Origin: JAXMEQ01 sp046348225
GTDB taxonomy: Bacteria; Pseudomonadota; Gammaproteobacteria; Burkholderiales; Burkholderiaceae_C
DNA: 64,000 nt
NCBI GenBank assembly: GCA_046348225.1
Contig: JAXMEQ010000006.1
Coordinates: 62,001 to 126,000 of the forward strand
Direction of reading: 5' to 3'
Position numbers and translations under genes: made by a program. Below are positions 55,138-63,693 of this stretch, piece after piece. A model generated the notes under the pieces. It ran no database searches and had not been told where the DNA came from. It was given only the letters and a program-made list of their open reading frames with translations. Each line of letters starts with the position of its first letter. Position 1 is the stretch's first letter.

Positions 55138-55797
55138 TCAGGGGTTGACCAGGCCGCGGCGAGCGGCTTCGAGCGCGGCTTCGGCGCGTGACGACACATT
55201 GAGCTTGCGGTAGATCTGCTTGATGTAATCGGCAATGGTGTGGCGCGACAGGCCGAACTGCTGGGCAATCTCGGGCAGGGTGTAGCCCTTGGCCACGCGC
55301 TGCAGCACCTCGGTCTCGCGCTCGGTCAGGCTGACCTCGTTTTCCAGCTCTCGCACCAGCGCCGTGCGCCGCCCGCTGGCCCCGGCAAAGTGGGCCAGCA
55401 CCCGGCGCGCGATCGGTGGTGACAGCGGTGGCTCGCCCTGCGTCATGCGCAGCAGCTGGGACACCAGCGTGTCCTGCGGCTGCTCTTTCAGCAGGTAGCC
55501 AAAGGCACCGGCCTGCAGCGCGGGGAACAGGTGGTCGTCGTCGTCGTAAATCGTCACCACCACCGGCAGGGCCGCCGGCTGGTGGCGGCGCAGCGCGCCC
55601 ACCACGTCGGTGCCGCAGCCATCGGGCAGACCCAGGTCGATCAGTGCCAGGTCATAGGGCCTGGCCTGCACGCAGGCCAGGGCCTCGTCGCGCCGGCTCG
55701 CGGCGGTCACCTGCAGTGCCGGAAATGCCGCACGCGCCACGTCGCCCAGCCAGGCGCGGACTTCAGGCAGGTCTTCGACGATCAAGGCACTGTTCAT
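55138..55797 (-). CDS. Orphan NarL/FixJ-family response regulator
   Basis: A 219-residue regulator. The receiver has acidic ED at 8-9, phospho-Asp54 in LALIDLGLPDG, and Lys in GYLLKEQ. The LuxR helix-turn-helix is SLTERETEVLQRVAKGYTLPE, FGLSRHTIADYIKQI. No kinase gene is adjacent. It closely resembles the paired regulator at 25620-26321 (LGLPDGxGxDVV, PPIARRVLAHF against PIIARQVLAQL), so the two are probably paralogues. The ATG chosen begins the conserved receiver; upstream in-frame codons overlap the phoH leader. Confidence 0.9.
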   Translation of the reverse strand: MNSALIVEDLPEVRAWLGDVARAAFPALQVTAASRRDEALACVQARPYDLALIDLGLPDGCGTDVVGALRRHQPAALPVVVTIYDDDDHLFPALQAGAFGYLLKEQPQDTLVSQLLRMTQGEPPLSPPIARRVLAHFAGASGRRTALVRELENEVSLTERETEVLQRVAKGYTLPEIAQQFGLSRHTIADYIKQIYRKLNVSSRAEAALEAARRGLVNP

Positions 55798-55873
55798 GGG
55801 AGTCTTGATGTTAGCGGATTGGCCCCGCGCGTCCTTGAGCGGCGACAATACCGGGCTGCTTCCAACGCATGCC

Positions 55874-56824
55874 ATGATCCTTCGCCACAACTTCACGCCA
55901 CCCAACAACACCCGCCTGACCCACCTGTGCGGCCCGACCGACGCCCACCTGCGCCAGATCGAGCTGGCGCTGGGCGTGACCATCGCCCACCGGCACGAGC
56001 AGTTCAAGATCGACGGCGCCAAAGCCAAGGCCCAGCGCGCACTCGAAGTGCTGCAGGCGCTCTATGAAATTGCGGCGCGGCCGATCGCGCCCGACACGGT
56101 GCAGCTCACGCTGGCCGGTGACGGCGCCCTGGGCGAAGGCCCTGACGGCGCCATGGCCCTGCAGACGCGCCGGGCCGACCTGAAGGCCCGCACGCCGATG
56201 CAGAGCGTGTACCTGGACAACATTGCCAACCACGACATCACCTTCGGCATTGGCCCGGCCGGCACCGGCAAGACCTACCTGGCGGTGGCGATGGCCGTGG
56301 ACGCGCTGGAGCGCAGCGCGGTGCAGCGGATTGTGCTGACGCGCCCGGCGGTGGAAGCCGGCGAGAAGCTGGGCTTTCTGCCCGGCGACCTGAGCCAGAA
56401 GGTGGACCCTTACCTGCGCCCGCTCTACGACGCGCTGTACGACCTGATGGGCTTTGACAAGGTGGTCAAGGCCTTCGAGCGTCAGGCGCTGGAGATTGCG
56501 CCGCTGGCCTTTATGCGCGGCCGCACGCTGAACAACGCGTTTGTGATCCTGGACGAAGCGCAGAACACCACGCCCGAGCAGATGAAGATGTTCCTCACCC
56601 GCATCGGTTTTGGCGCCAAGGCGGTGGTGACCGGCGATGTGAGCCAGATCGATTTGCCCAAGGGTCACTTGAGCGGGCTGGTGGACGCCGAGCGGGTGCT
56701 GCGCCGCGTCAAGGGCATCGCCCACACCCACTTCACCAGTGCCGACGTGGTGCGCCACCCGCTGGTGGCGCGCATCGTGGACGCGTATGACGCCTCCCGC
56801 AAGGCGTCGTCTACTACAAAATAG
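55874..56824 (+). CDS. PhoH-like ATPase (PhoL/YbeZ)
   Basis: A 316-residue P-loop ATPase of the PhoH family. The N-terminal KH-like/RNA-binding piece (TDAHLRQIELALGVTI) is followed by Walker A GPAGTGKTYLA and Walker B FVILDEAQNTT, with VTGDVSQIDLP after it. YbeZ works with YbeY in ribosome and RNA quality control, and ybeY follows directly, supporting that role. The last codons and the stop are encoded by dispersed repeat copy 10. The start is the ATG before ILRHNFTPP. Confidence 0.93.
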   Translation: MILRHNFTPPNNTRLTHLCGPTDAHLRQIELALGVTIAHRHEQFKIDGAKAKAQRALEVLQALYEIAARPIAPDTVQLTLAGDGALGEGPDGAMALQTRRADLKARTPMQSVYLDNIANHDITFGIGPAGTGKTYLAVAMAVDALERSAVQRIVLTRPAVEAGEKLGFLPGDLSQKVDPYLRPLYDALYDLMGFDKVVKAFERQALEIAPLAFMRGRTLNNAFVILDEAQNTTPEQMKMFLTRIGFGAKAVVTGDVSQIDLPKGHLSGLVDAERVLRRVKGIAHTHFTSADVVRHPLVARIVDAYDASRKASSTTK

Positions 56825-56860
56825 ATAGCGGCTTACGCAGCATCCATGCGGGCTGGAGGT
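56811..56860 (+). repeat. Dispersed palindromic repeat, copy 10
   Basis: CTACTACAAAATAGATAGC, GGCTTACGCAGCATC, TGCGGGCTGGAGG. It spans the phoH stop, and its GGAGG end lies six bases before the ybeY ATG, so it supplies that gene's ribosome binding site. The second palindrome is missing. Confidence 0.78.
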
Positions 56861-56864
56861 ACAA

Positions 56865-57314
56865 ATGATTCATGAACTCTCGCTGGAACTGCAGTTTGGC
56901 AACTTCGCCGGCCTGCCGCGCCACCAGGCGGTGCTGACGCGCGCCCGCGTGCGCCGCTGGGTGGGCATGGCCCTCAACGCGCCCGCCGATCTGACGGTGC
57001 GCATCGTCGGCGAGGCCGAAGGCCGCGCGCTGAACCTGCAGTACCGCGGCAAGGACTACGCCACCAATGTGCTGACCTTTGACTACTCGCGCCAGCCTGT
57101 GGTGGCGGCCGATCTGGTGCTGTGCGGTCCGGTGGTGGCGCATGAAGCCCGCGAACAGGGCAAGACGCTGGAAGCGCACTACGCCCACCTGCTGGTGCAC
57201 GGCACCCTGCACGCGCAAGGCTGGGACCATGAAACGAACGAGCGCGACGCACTGGCGATGGAAGCGCTGGAAGTGCTGTTGCTGGGCGCTCTGGGCTACC
57301 CCAACCCTTACTGA
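56865..57314 (+). CDS. ybeY: Endoribonuclease/rRNA maturation factor YbeY
   Basis: A 149-residue metalloprotein. Zinc ligands His112, His116 and His122 are in HGTLHAQGWDH, the family signature. It matures 16S rRNA 3' ends and takes part in ribosome quality control. Its pairing with the PhoH-like gene is the conserved neighbourhood, but corC and lnt, which commonly follow, are absent and dtd converges instead with a seven-base overlap. Translation is likely driven by GGAGG from repeat copy 10. Confidence 0.95.
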   Translation: MIHELSLELQFGNFAGLPRHQAVLTRARVRRWVGMALNAPADLTVRIVGEAEGRALNLQYRGKDYATNVLTFDYSRQPVVAADLVLCGPVVAHEAREQGKTLEAHYAHLLVHGTLHAQGWDHETNERDALAMEALEVLLLGALGYPNPY

Positions 57315-57748
57315 ATGCGCATCGGGATGGTGATGGGCCCGTCGTTGACGAGCTGCACCTTCATGTCGGCCGCAAAGCGCCCGGTCCGCACCACTGGGTG
57401 GGCAGCGCGGGCTTTGTCCACTAGGTAGTCGTACAGACGTCGACCGTCGTCGGGCGCAGCAGCGTTGGTGAAGCTCGGGCGGTTGCCGCCCGACACGTCG
57501 GCCGCCAGCGTGAACTGGCTCACCAGCAGCAGGCCGCCGGCCACGTCCTGCAGGCTGCGGTTCATCTTGCCGGCGTCGTCGGAAAAAATGCGCAGCTTCA
57601 GCAGCTTGGCCAGCAACTTGTCGGCCTGCACTTCGGTGTCGCCACGCTCGGCGCACACCAGCACCAGCAGGCCTGCGCCGATCTCGCCGATCACGTCCCC
57701 CGCCACCACCACCCGGGCTTCACTCACCCGTTGGACCACGCTCAGCAT
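57308..57748 (-). CDS. dtd: D-aminoacyl-tRNA deacylase
   Basis: This 146-residue enzyme removes D-amino acids (and glycine from tRNA-Ala) from mischarged tRNAs. Hallmarks are the first-half motif SQFTLAAD (SQFTL) and the C-terminal NDGPITIPM (the Gly-Pro element). The N-terminus VVQRVSEARV is typical. Its ATG overlaps the stop of the cation efflux gene by one base, giving a two-gene unit on this strand. Confidence 0.96.
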   Translation of the reverse strand: MLSVVQRVSEARVVVAGDVIGEIGAGLLVLVCAERGDTEVQADKLLAKLLKLRIFSDDAGKMNRSLQDVAGGLLLVSQFTLAADVSGGNRPSFTNAAAPDDGRRLYDYLVDKARAAHPVVRTGRFAADMKVQLVNDGPITIPMRIQ

Positions 57749-58662
57749 CAGATCAGGTCTTTCTCGTCGTCAAAGTGCGCTTCCACGTCGCTGGGCAGCA
57801 GCTGGATGGTGGCGCGCAGGCCGGGCACCGCGCTCATCAGCGCCTGCTCGACGCTGGTGCGCACTGCGGCGGCGCGGCCCAGCGTCCAGCTGGCGGGCAT
57901 GTGCATGTGCAGGTCCACAAAGCGGCGCTGCGCTGCCTTGCGGGTGGTGAGATGGTCAAACCGGATGGTGTGGTGCTCAAAGCCGGCCAGCACCTCGCGG
58001 ATCTGGGCCACCACTTCGGGCTCCAGCGCTTCATCCATCAGCCCCTGCGACGAGCGCTTCATCAGGTGAAAGCCCTCTTTCAGGATGTTCAGCGCCACGC
58101 CGATGCCGACCAGCGCGTCCAGCCACAGCCAGCCCGTGAGCACCACGCCCGCCAGGCCCACCACCACGCCAGCCGAGGTCCAGACGTCCGTGACCAGGTG
58201 CCGGGCGTCAGCTTCCAGCGCGATCGAGCGATGTTCTTGGGCGGCCCGGAACATGGCCCAGGCCAGCAGCCCGTTGAGCGCCGAGCTGCCGACCGACAGC
58301 GCCAGGCCCCAGCCCAGCTGCTCCAGCGGTTGCGGGTCAAACAGCCGGTGGCCGGCGGCCCAGATGATGCCCAGCGCGGCGCCGATGATCAGGATGCCCT
58401 CGAAGCCGGACGAAAAGTACTCGGCCTTGTGGTGACCGTAGGGGTGGTCTTCGTCGGGCGGGCGCGCCGCGATGGTCACCATCACCAGTGCGAAGATGGC
58501 ACTGGCCAGATTGACAAAGGACTCCATGGCGTCCGACAACAGGCCCACCGAATCGGTGATGTACCAGGCCAGTGTCTTGAGCGTGATGGTGATGACCGCC
58601 ACCACGACGGACGCCTGCAGCAGCCGGCTGGGTGTGAGGAAGCGGGCAAGGGTGGCAGCCAT
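57748..58662 (-). CDS. Cation diffusion facilitator family transporter
   Basis: A 304-residue inner-membrane antiporter for divalent metal ions. Six transmembrane segments are visible. Metal-site motifs are SDAMESF (HxxxD-type site in helix 2), HPYGHHKAE, and DARHLVTDVW (HxxxD in helix 5). The C-terminal cytoplasmic domain includes HMHMPAS. The metal (Zn, Fe, Co, Mn) cannot be decided. It lacks the His-rich loop of many zinc-specific members. It is co-translated with dtd. Confidence 0.93.
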   Translation of the reverse strand: MAATLARFLTPSRLLQASVVVAVITITLKTLAWYITDSVGLLSDAMESFVNLASAIFALVMVTIAARPPDEDHPYGHHKAEYFSSGFEGILIIGAALGIIWAAGHRLFDPQPLEQLGWGLALSVGSSALNGLLAWAMFRAAQEHRSIALEADARHLVTDVWTSAGVVVGLAGVVLTGWLWLDALVGIGVALNILKEGFHLMKRSSQGLMDEALEPEVVAQIREVLAGFEHHTIRFDHLTTRKAAQRRFVDLHMHMPASWTLGRAAAVRTSVEQALMSAVPGLRATIQLLPSDVEAHFDDEKDLI

Positions 58663-58697
58663 TCCCTGATTGTGACGCAGGCAGTAGGATGCGGTGC

Positions 58698-59387
58698 ATG
58701 TTCGCCCGGCTGCCCATACCCTGCCTGCTGGCCCTGTGGCTCACCCTGCCGGCCGCGCAGGCCCAGGTGCCGCCCACGCCTGCCGAGGTGGCCGCCTACC
58801 GCGGGCTGCACGCGGCAGCGCACCAGGGCGACCTGGCCGCGATCAACACACTGCTGACCCACAAGGCCGGCCTGAATGCCCGTGACACCCACGGCCGCAC
58901 ACCTTTGCATGTGGCGACCCACGCCCGGCAGCGCGCGGCCATTCGCGCCCTGGTGCAGGCCGGCGCCGACACGGCGGCACTGGACAGCGACCGCTATGAC
59001 GCCGTGACCATCGCCGCGGTCGCCGATGACGAAGAGACCTTGCGCCTGCTGCTGGCCATGGGCGCCAGTGCCCGCCTGATCACCAGCCGCTATGACGGCA
59101 CCGCGCTGATCGCGGCCGCGCACCTGGGCCACGACGGCGTGGTGCGCCAGCTGATCGCCGCCGGCGCGCCGCTGGACCATGTGAACAACCTGCACTGGAC
59201 GGCGGTGATCGAGTCCATCGTGCTGGGCGACGGCGGGCCGCGCCACCAGGCAACGCTGCGCGCGCTGATTGACGCCCGCGCCAACCTGCAGCTCAGTGAC
59301 CGGCAGGGCAACACGCCGCTGCAGCTGGCGCGCTCGCGCGGCTACACGGCCATGGAAAAAATGCTGGAAGCAGCGGGCGCGAAGTGA
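58698..59387 (+). CDS. Exported ankyrin-repeat protein
   Basis: A 229-residue protein. A signal peptide (FARLPIPCLLALWLTLPAAQAQ) precedes five or so ankyrin repeats, for example GRTPLHVATHARQRAAIRAL, GTALIAAAHLGHDGVVRQLI and GNTPLQLARSRGYTAMEKML. It is expected in the periplasm, as in catalase-associated ankyrin proteins, but the partner is unknown. The ATG at 58698 has AGGA eight bases upstream; an in-frame ATG at 58689 would add three residues. It converges on tyrS. Confidence 0.87.
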   Translation: MFARLPIPCLLALWLTLPAAQAQVPPTPAEVAAYRGLHAAAHQGDLAAINTLLTHKAGLNARDTHGRTPLHVATHARQRAAIRALVQAGADTAALDSDRYDAVTIAAVADDEETLRLLLAMGASARLITSRYDGTALIAAAHLGHDGVVRQLIAAGAPLDHVNNLHWTAVIESIVLGDGGPRHQATLRALIDARANLQLSDRQGNTPLQLARSRGYTAMEKMLEAAGAK

Positions 59388-59405
59388 GCCCGCCGGCGCC
59401 AGCGC

Positions 59406-60638
59406 TCAGGCCAGCGTGACGCGCGCAAACTTGCGCTTGCCCACCTGCACCACGTAGCGGCCCGCCGCCAGCTTCAGGGCCTTGTCGCTGACCACGCTGC
59501 TGTCCACGCGCACGCCGCCGCCGTCGATCAGGCGGCTGGCTTCGCTGGTGGACGGCGCCAGGCCGGCCGCCTTGAGCAGCGCCGCGATGCCCAGCGGCGC
59601 GCCGGACAGCGCGATCTCGGGAATGTCGTCAGGCACGCCGCCCTTGCTGCGGTTGATGAAGTCCTGCTCCGCCGCGTCCGCCGCGGCGGCGCTGTGGAAG
59701 CGGGCCGTGATTTCCTTGGCCAGCAGCACCTTGGCGTCCTTGGGGTTGCGGCCTCCATCCACCTCCCTGCGCAAGGCGGCGATCTCGGCCTCGCTGCGGA
59801 ACGACAGCAGCGTGAACCAGCGCCACATCAGGGTGTCGGAAATCGACAGCACCTTGGCAAACATTATGTTGGCGTCTTCGCTGATGCCCACGTAGTTGTT
59901 CTTGCTCTTGGACATCTTCTCCACACCGTCCAGGCCCTCGAGCAGCGGCATGGTCAGGATGCACTGCGGCTCCTGACCGTACTCGGCCTGCAGGTGCCGG
60001 CCCATCAGCAGGTTGAATTTCTGGTCAGTGCCGCCGAGTTCCAGGTCTGCCTTGAGCGCGACCGAGTCGTAGCCCTGCATCAGTGGGTACAGGAACTCGT
60101 GCACGCTGATCGGCGTGCCGGCCTTGAAGCGGTCATGGAAGTCGTTGCGCTCCATCATCCGCGCCACGGTGTACTTGGCCGACAGCTGGATCAGGCCCAT
60201 GGAGCCCAGTGGCAGGCTCCATTCGCTGTTGTAGCGGATCTCGGTTTTCTCCGGGTCCAGCACCAGGCTGGCCTGCTTGTAGTACGTCTCGGCGTTGGCC
60301 TTGATCTGCTCGGGCGTGAGCGGCGGGCGGGTGCTGTTGCGCCCCGACGGGTCGCCGATCAGGCTGGTGAAGTCGCCAATCAGGAAGATCACCTGGTGGC
60401 CCAGGTTCTGCAACTGGCGCATCTTGTTGAGCACCACGGTGTGGCCGATGTGGATGTCGGGCGCGGTCGGGTCCAGCCCCAGCTTGATGCGCAGCGGCAC
60501 GCCCGTGGCGTCCGAGCGCGCCAGCTTCTTCAGCCAGTCTTCCTGCGGAATCAGCTCCTCGCACCCGCGCAATGTCACGGCCATGGCCTCGCGGACCCGG
60601 TCGGTCACCGGGAAATTTGTAACGGGAGCTTGATTCAT
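59406..60638 (-). CDS. tyrS: Tyrosyl-tRNA synthetase
   Basis: A 410-residue class I synthetase that charges tRNA-Tyr. The HIGH motif appears in PDIHIGHT, the KMSKS loop as KMSKSKNN, and a C-terminal S4 RNA-binding domain ends the protein (ASRLIDGGGVRVDSSVV). Sequence features such as YNSEW and the overall length fit the TyrZ-type branch seen in betaproteobacteria. It diverges from the M23 peptidase gene over 151 bases. Confidence 0.97.
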   Translation of the reverse strand: MNQAPVTNFPVTDRVREAMAVTLRGCEELIPQEDWLKKLARSDATGVPLRIKLGLDPTAPDIHIGHTVVLNKMRQLQNLGHQVIFLIGDFTSLIGDPSGRNSTRPPLTPEQIKANAETYYKQASLVLDPEKTEIRYNSEWSLPLGSMGLIQLSAKYTVARMMERNDFHDRFKAGTPISVHEFLYPLMQGYDSVALKADLELGGTDQKFNLLMGRHLQAEYGQEPQCILTMPLLEGLDGVEKMSKSKNNYVGISEDANIMFAKVLSISDTLMWRWFTLLSFRSEAEIAALRREVDGGRNPKDAKVLLAKEITARFHSAAAADAAEQDFINRSKGGVPDDIPEIALSGAPLGIAALLKAAGLAPSTSEASRLIDGGGVRVDSSVVSDKALKLAAGRYVVQVGKRKFARVTLA

Positions 60639-60652
60639 AAGGGTTTTTTCAG

Positions 60653-60680
60653 ATGACGGGGGAGACGGGCTGGCTATACT
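60653..60680 (+). promoter_or_regulatory. Candidate sigma-70 promoter for the M23 peptidase gene
   Basis: TATACT at 60675-60680 is a good -10 hexamer, with ATGACG at 60653-60658 as a weak -35 after a 16-base spacer. It lies about 110 bases before the peptidase start in the divergent gap with tyrS. Confidence 0.4.
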
Positions 60681-60789
60681 CCCAGACCATCGACTGTGCC
60701 TGATTTTAAGTGGCGCAGTTTTTGCAGTTCGGGCATCTGCCGATGCACGAACTGCAAATCCAGACAGCTTCTCTTTGGGGACTCATCTT

Positions 60790-62142
60790 TTGGAAAACGG
60801 CCTGACCGCCGCTGGAGACGCTTTGTTGTCCCGGCTGGCCCGCACGATTGCGCAGCACCCCAGGCACGTGACGGCCCTGCTCGCAGCCCTGTTGCTGGGC
60901 GGCGGTGGCGGCGCATTTGCCGTGGCGTCGCTGGCCCCCGATGCGGCGGACCTGCCGGTGCGGGAAGTGCTGGAAGCCGTGCAGCCCCTGCCGCTGCAGG
61001 CACAGGCCGAAGCACTGGACGTGCACAGCTTCAAGCTGCTGCGCTCTGACATCACACGCTCGACCGACACGGTGGAAGCACTGCTGGCCCGGCTGGGCGT
61101 GGTCGACCCGGTGGCGGCCAGCTTCCTGCGCAGCGACGCGAACTTCCGCAACGGCCTGCTGGGCCGCGCCGGCCGCACCGTGACGGCCGAGGCCAGCGAC
61201 CAGAACGCACTTGTGCGCCTGAGCGCGCGCTGGGCGCCGGAAGACGATGGCCAGTTCAAGCGGCTGGTGGTCGAGAAAACAGCGCAGGGCTTCCAGTCAC
61301 GCATCGAGTCGGCACCGCTGACGGCGTCCGCACGGCTGGGCAGCGGCACCATCCGCTCGTCGCTGTTTGCGGCCACCGACGAATCCGGCATCGCAGACGC
61401 GGTGGCCGTGCAGCTGGCCGAGATTTTTTCAGGTGACATCGACTTCCATCGCGCGCTGCGCAAGGGCGACCGCTTCAGCGTGGTCTATGAATCGCTGGAA
61501 GCCGATGGCGAGCCACTGCGCACCGGACGCGTGCTGTCAGCCGAGTTCGTCAACAACGGCAAGACTTTCAGCGCCATGTGGTTCCAGGAGCCCGGAACCA
61601 AGGGCGGCTACTACACGCTGGACGGCCAGAGCCTGCGCCGCGCCTACCTCGCCTCGCCGATGGAGTTTTCGCGCGTGACCAGCGGCTTCAAGATGCGCTT
61701 CCACCCCATCCTGCAAACCTGGCGCGCGCACCTGGGCGTGGATTACGCCGCGCCCACCGGTACCCCGGTCCGCACGGTCGGCGACGGCGTGGTGGAGTTT
61801 GCCGGCGTGCAAAACGGCTTTGGCAATGTGGTGTTCGTGAAGCACCGCAACAACCACACCACGGTGTACGCCCACCTCAGCCGCATCCTGGTGCGCAACG
61901 GCCAGAGCGTGGTGCAGGGACAGAACATTGGTGCGGTGGGCGCCACCGGCTGGGCCACTGGCCCGCACCTGCACTTTGAATTCCGCGTCAATGGCCAGCA
62001 CCACGACCCGATGACGATTGCGCGCCAGAGCGAAGCTGTCCCGGTCTCCGCGGCGGCCCGACCGCAATTCGACAAGCTGGCCGGTGCAGTCCGGCTGCAG
62101 CTGTCGGCGGCCGGTTCGGTCCAGCAGGCCAGCGCCCAGTAA
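60790..62142 (+). CDS. M23-family murein endopeptidase (membrane-anchored)
   Basis: A 450-residue protein. An N-terminal hydrophobic anchor (VTALLAALLLGGGGGAFAV) is followed by a long periplasmic region with a Csd3/OapA-type central part (FSGDIDFHRALRKGDRFSVV), then the LytM domain: FHPILQTWRAHLGVDYAAPTG (His and Asp zinc ligands), VYAHLS, and PHLHFEF (HxH). It likely cuts peptide cross-links in the wall. No ATG lies in frame upstream of the anchor; TTG at 60790 with GGGGA 10 bases before it is the best start, TTG at 60775 the alternative. AnmK follows 21 bases later. Confidence 0.9.
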   Translation: MENGLTAAGDALLSRLARTIAQHPRHVTALLAALLLGGGGGAFAVASLAPDAADLPVREVLEAVQPLPLQAQAEALDVHSFKLLRSDITRSTDTVEALLARLGVVDPVAASFLRSDANFRNGLLGRAGRTVTAEASDQNALVRLSARWAPEDDGQFKRLVVEKTAQGFQSRIESAPLTASARLGSGTIRSSLFAATDESGIADAVAVQLAEIFSGDIDFHRALRKGDRFSVVYESLEADGEPLRTGRVLSAEFVNNGKTFSAMWFQEPGTKGGYYTLDGQSLRRAYLASPMEFSRVTSGFKMRFHPILQTWRAHLGVDYAAPTGTPVRTVGDGVVEFAGVQNGFGNVVFVKHRNNHTTVYAHLSRILVRNGQSVVQGQNIGAVGATGWATGPHLHFEFRVNGQHHDPMTIARQSEAVPVSAAARPQFDKLAGAVRLQLSAAGSVQQASAQ

Positions 62143-62163
62143 GCGCCCACCCACTGGCCGGGC

Positions 62164-63273
62164 ATGGCGGAGCTTTACATCGGCCTGATGTCTGGCACCT
62201 CGCTGGACGGGGTGGATGGGGTACTGGCCGATTTTTCCGGAACCGGCGTTCGCGTTCTGGCGCACGCCGCCCGGCCTTTTGAGGCGCCGCTGCGCGCCGA
62301 GTTGCTGGCCCTGAACACCCGTGGTTCCGACGAACTGCACCGCGCCGCGCTGGCCGCCAACGCCCTCGTCGCCGTGTATACGCAAGTCGTGCACGACCTG
62401 CTGGCGGCGTCCGACGTCCCGGCGACGGCCGTTCGGGCCATCGGTGCCCACGGCCAGACCGTACGCCATCAGCCCCAGGCCTTTGGCGGGACGGGCTACA
62501 CACTGCAACTGAACAACCCGGCCTTGCTGGCGGAACGCACGGGCGTGGACGTCGTGGCCGATTTCCGCAGCCGGGATGTTGCCGCCGGTGGGCAGGGCGC
62601 GCCGCTCGCTCCGTTTTTCCATCAGGCCCTGTTTGCTGTTCCCGGTCAGACTGTCGGCGTGCTCAACCTGGGTGGCATTGCCAACCTCACGCTGCTGCGC
62701 CCGGACGGCACCATGACAGGGTTTGACTGCGGCCCCGCCAACGCCCTGATGGATGCCTGGTGCGAGCAGCACACCGGCCAGCCGTTTGACCGCGGCGGCG
62801 CCTGGGCCGCCACCGGGCAACCCCACGCCGGCCTGCTGGTCCACCTGCTGGGTGATGGCTATTTCCGCCAGACGCCGCCCAAGAGCACCGGGCGCGACCT
62901 GTTCAACCGTGCCTGGCTGGACACCGCCCTGGCGCTGTATCCGGGGGTGGCTGCGTCCGACGTGCAAGCCACGCTGGCCGAACTCACGGCGCAAAGCTGT
63001 GCCAACGACCTGCTGCACCATGGCCCGCAGGCCAGCACGCTGCTGGTGTGCGGCGGCGGCGCATTGAATGGCCATCTGATGGGGCGCCTGCAGGCCTTGT
63101 TGCCGGCTTGCGCGGTGCTGTCGAGCACGGAACGCGGCCTGCCGCCATTGCAGGTCGAGGCCACCGCTTTTGCCTGGCTGGCCCGCAAGACGGTGCTGCG
63201 GGAAAAACTGGCCCTGCAAAGCACAACGGGCGCCCAGGGCGCCCGTGTGCTGGGGGCGGTGTACCCCGCTTAG
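62164..63273 (+). CDS. anmK: Anhydro-N-acetylmuramic acid kinase
   Basis: A 369-residue kinase that hydrolyses the anhydro ring and phosphorylates 1,6-anhydro-MurNAc to MurNAc-6-phosphate in wall recycling. The N-terminal motif is YIGLMSGTSLDGVDGVL, then GAHGQTVRHQP, NLGGIANLT, FDCGPANALMD and the late CGGGALNGHLM. The fit is full length. It follows the M23 peptidase gene, and together with slt this gives both production and recycling of anhydro-muropeptides. The stop overlaps the convergent erpA stop by four bases. Confidence 0.96.
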   Translation: MAELYIGLMSGTSLDGVDGVLADFSGTGVRVLAHAARPFEAPLRAELLALNTRGSDELHRAALAANALVAVYTQVVHDLLAASDVPATAVRAIGAHGQTVRHQPQAFGGTGYTLQLNNPALLAERTGVDVVADFRSRDVAAGGQGAPLAPFFHQALFAVPGQTVGVLNLGGIANLTLLRPDGTMTGFDCGPANALMDAWCEQHTGQPFDRGGAWAATGQPHAGLLVHLLGDGYFRQTPPKSTGRDLFNRAWLDTALALYPGVAASDVQATLAELTAQSCANDLLHHGPQASTLLVCGGGALNGHLMGRLQALLPACAVLSSTERGLPPLQVEATAFAWLARKTVLREKLALQSTTGAQGARVLGAVYPA

Positions 63274-63635
63274 GTCGAGAAGCTGGAGCCACAGCCGCAG
63301 GTGCTGGTGGCATTGGGGTTCTTGATCACGAACTGGGCGCCCTGCAGGTCTTCCTTGTAGTCGATCTCGGCGCCCACCAGGTACTGGTAGCTCATGGCAT
63401 CGATCAGCAACGAGACGCCATTCTTGGTCATCACGGTGTCGTCCTCGTTGGTGATTTCATCAAACGTGAACCCGTACTGGAAGCCCGAGCAGCCACCGCC
63501 CTGCACAAAGACACGCAGTTTCAGTTCCGGGTTGCCTTCCTCGGCGATCAGGTCGGCGACCTTGGCCGCCGCGCTGTCGGTAAAGACCAGCGGCACGGGC
63601 ATTTCGGACTGGATGTTTTCAGCAACTGCGCTCAT
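63270..63635 (-). CDS. erpA: Iron-sulfur cluster insertion protein ErpA
   Basis: A 121-residue A-type carrier. Cluster cysteines are Cys49 in GGGCSGFQYG and the CGC pair (113, 115) in TCGCGSSF. It delivers Fe-S clusters to apo-enzymes, including isoprenoid synthesis enzymes in other bacteria. Betaproteobacterial ErpA commonly has this length. Its upstream neighbour on the same strand is a bactofilin gene, 58 bases away. Confidence 0.95.
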   Translation of the reverse strand: MSAVAENIQSEMPVPLVFTDSAAAKVADLIAEEGNPELKLRVFVQGGGCSGFQYGFTFDEITNEDDTVMTKNGVSLLIDAMSYQYLVGAEIDYKEDLQGAQFVIKNPNATSTCGCGSSFST

Positions 63636-63693
63636 GGGGTACTCCGGGTGACGGTTCAGTTCAAATAGTACTTCTTTTTTGTCGGGTTTTCAG

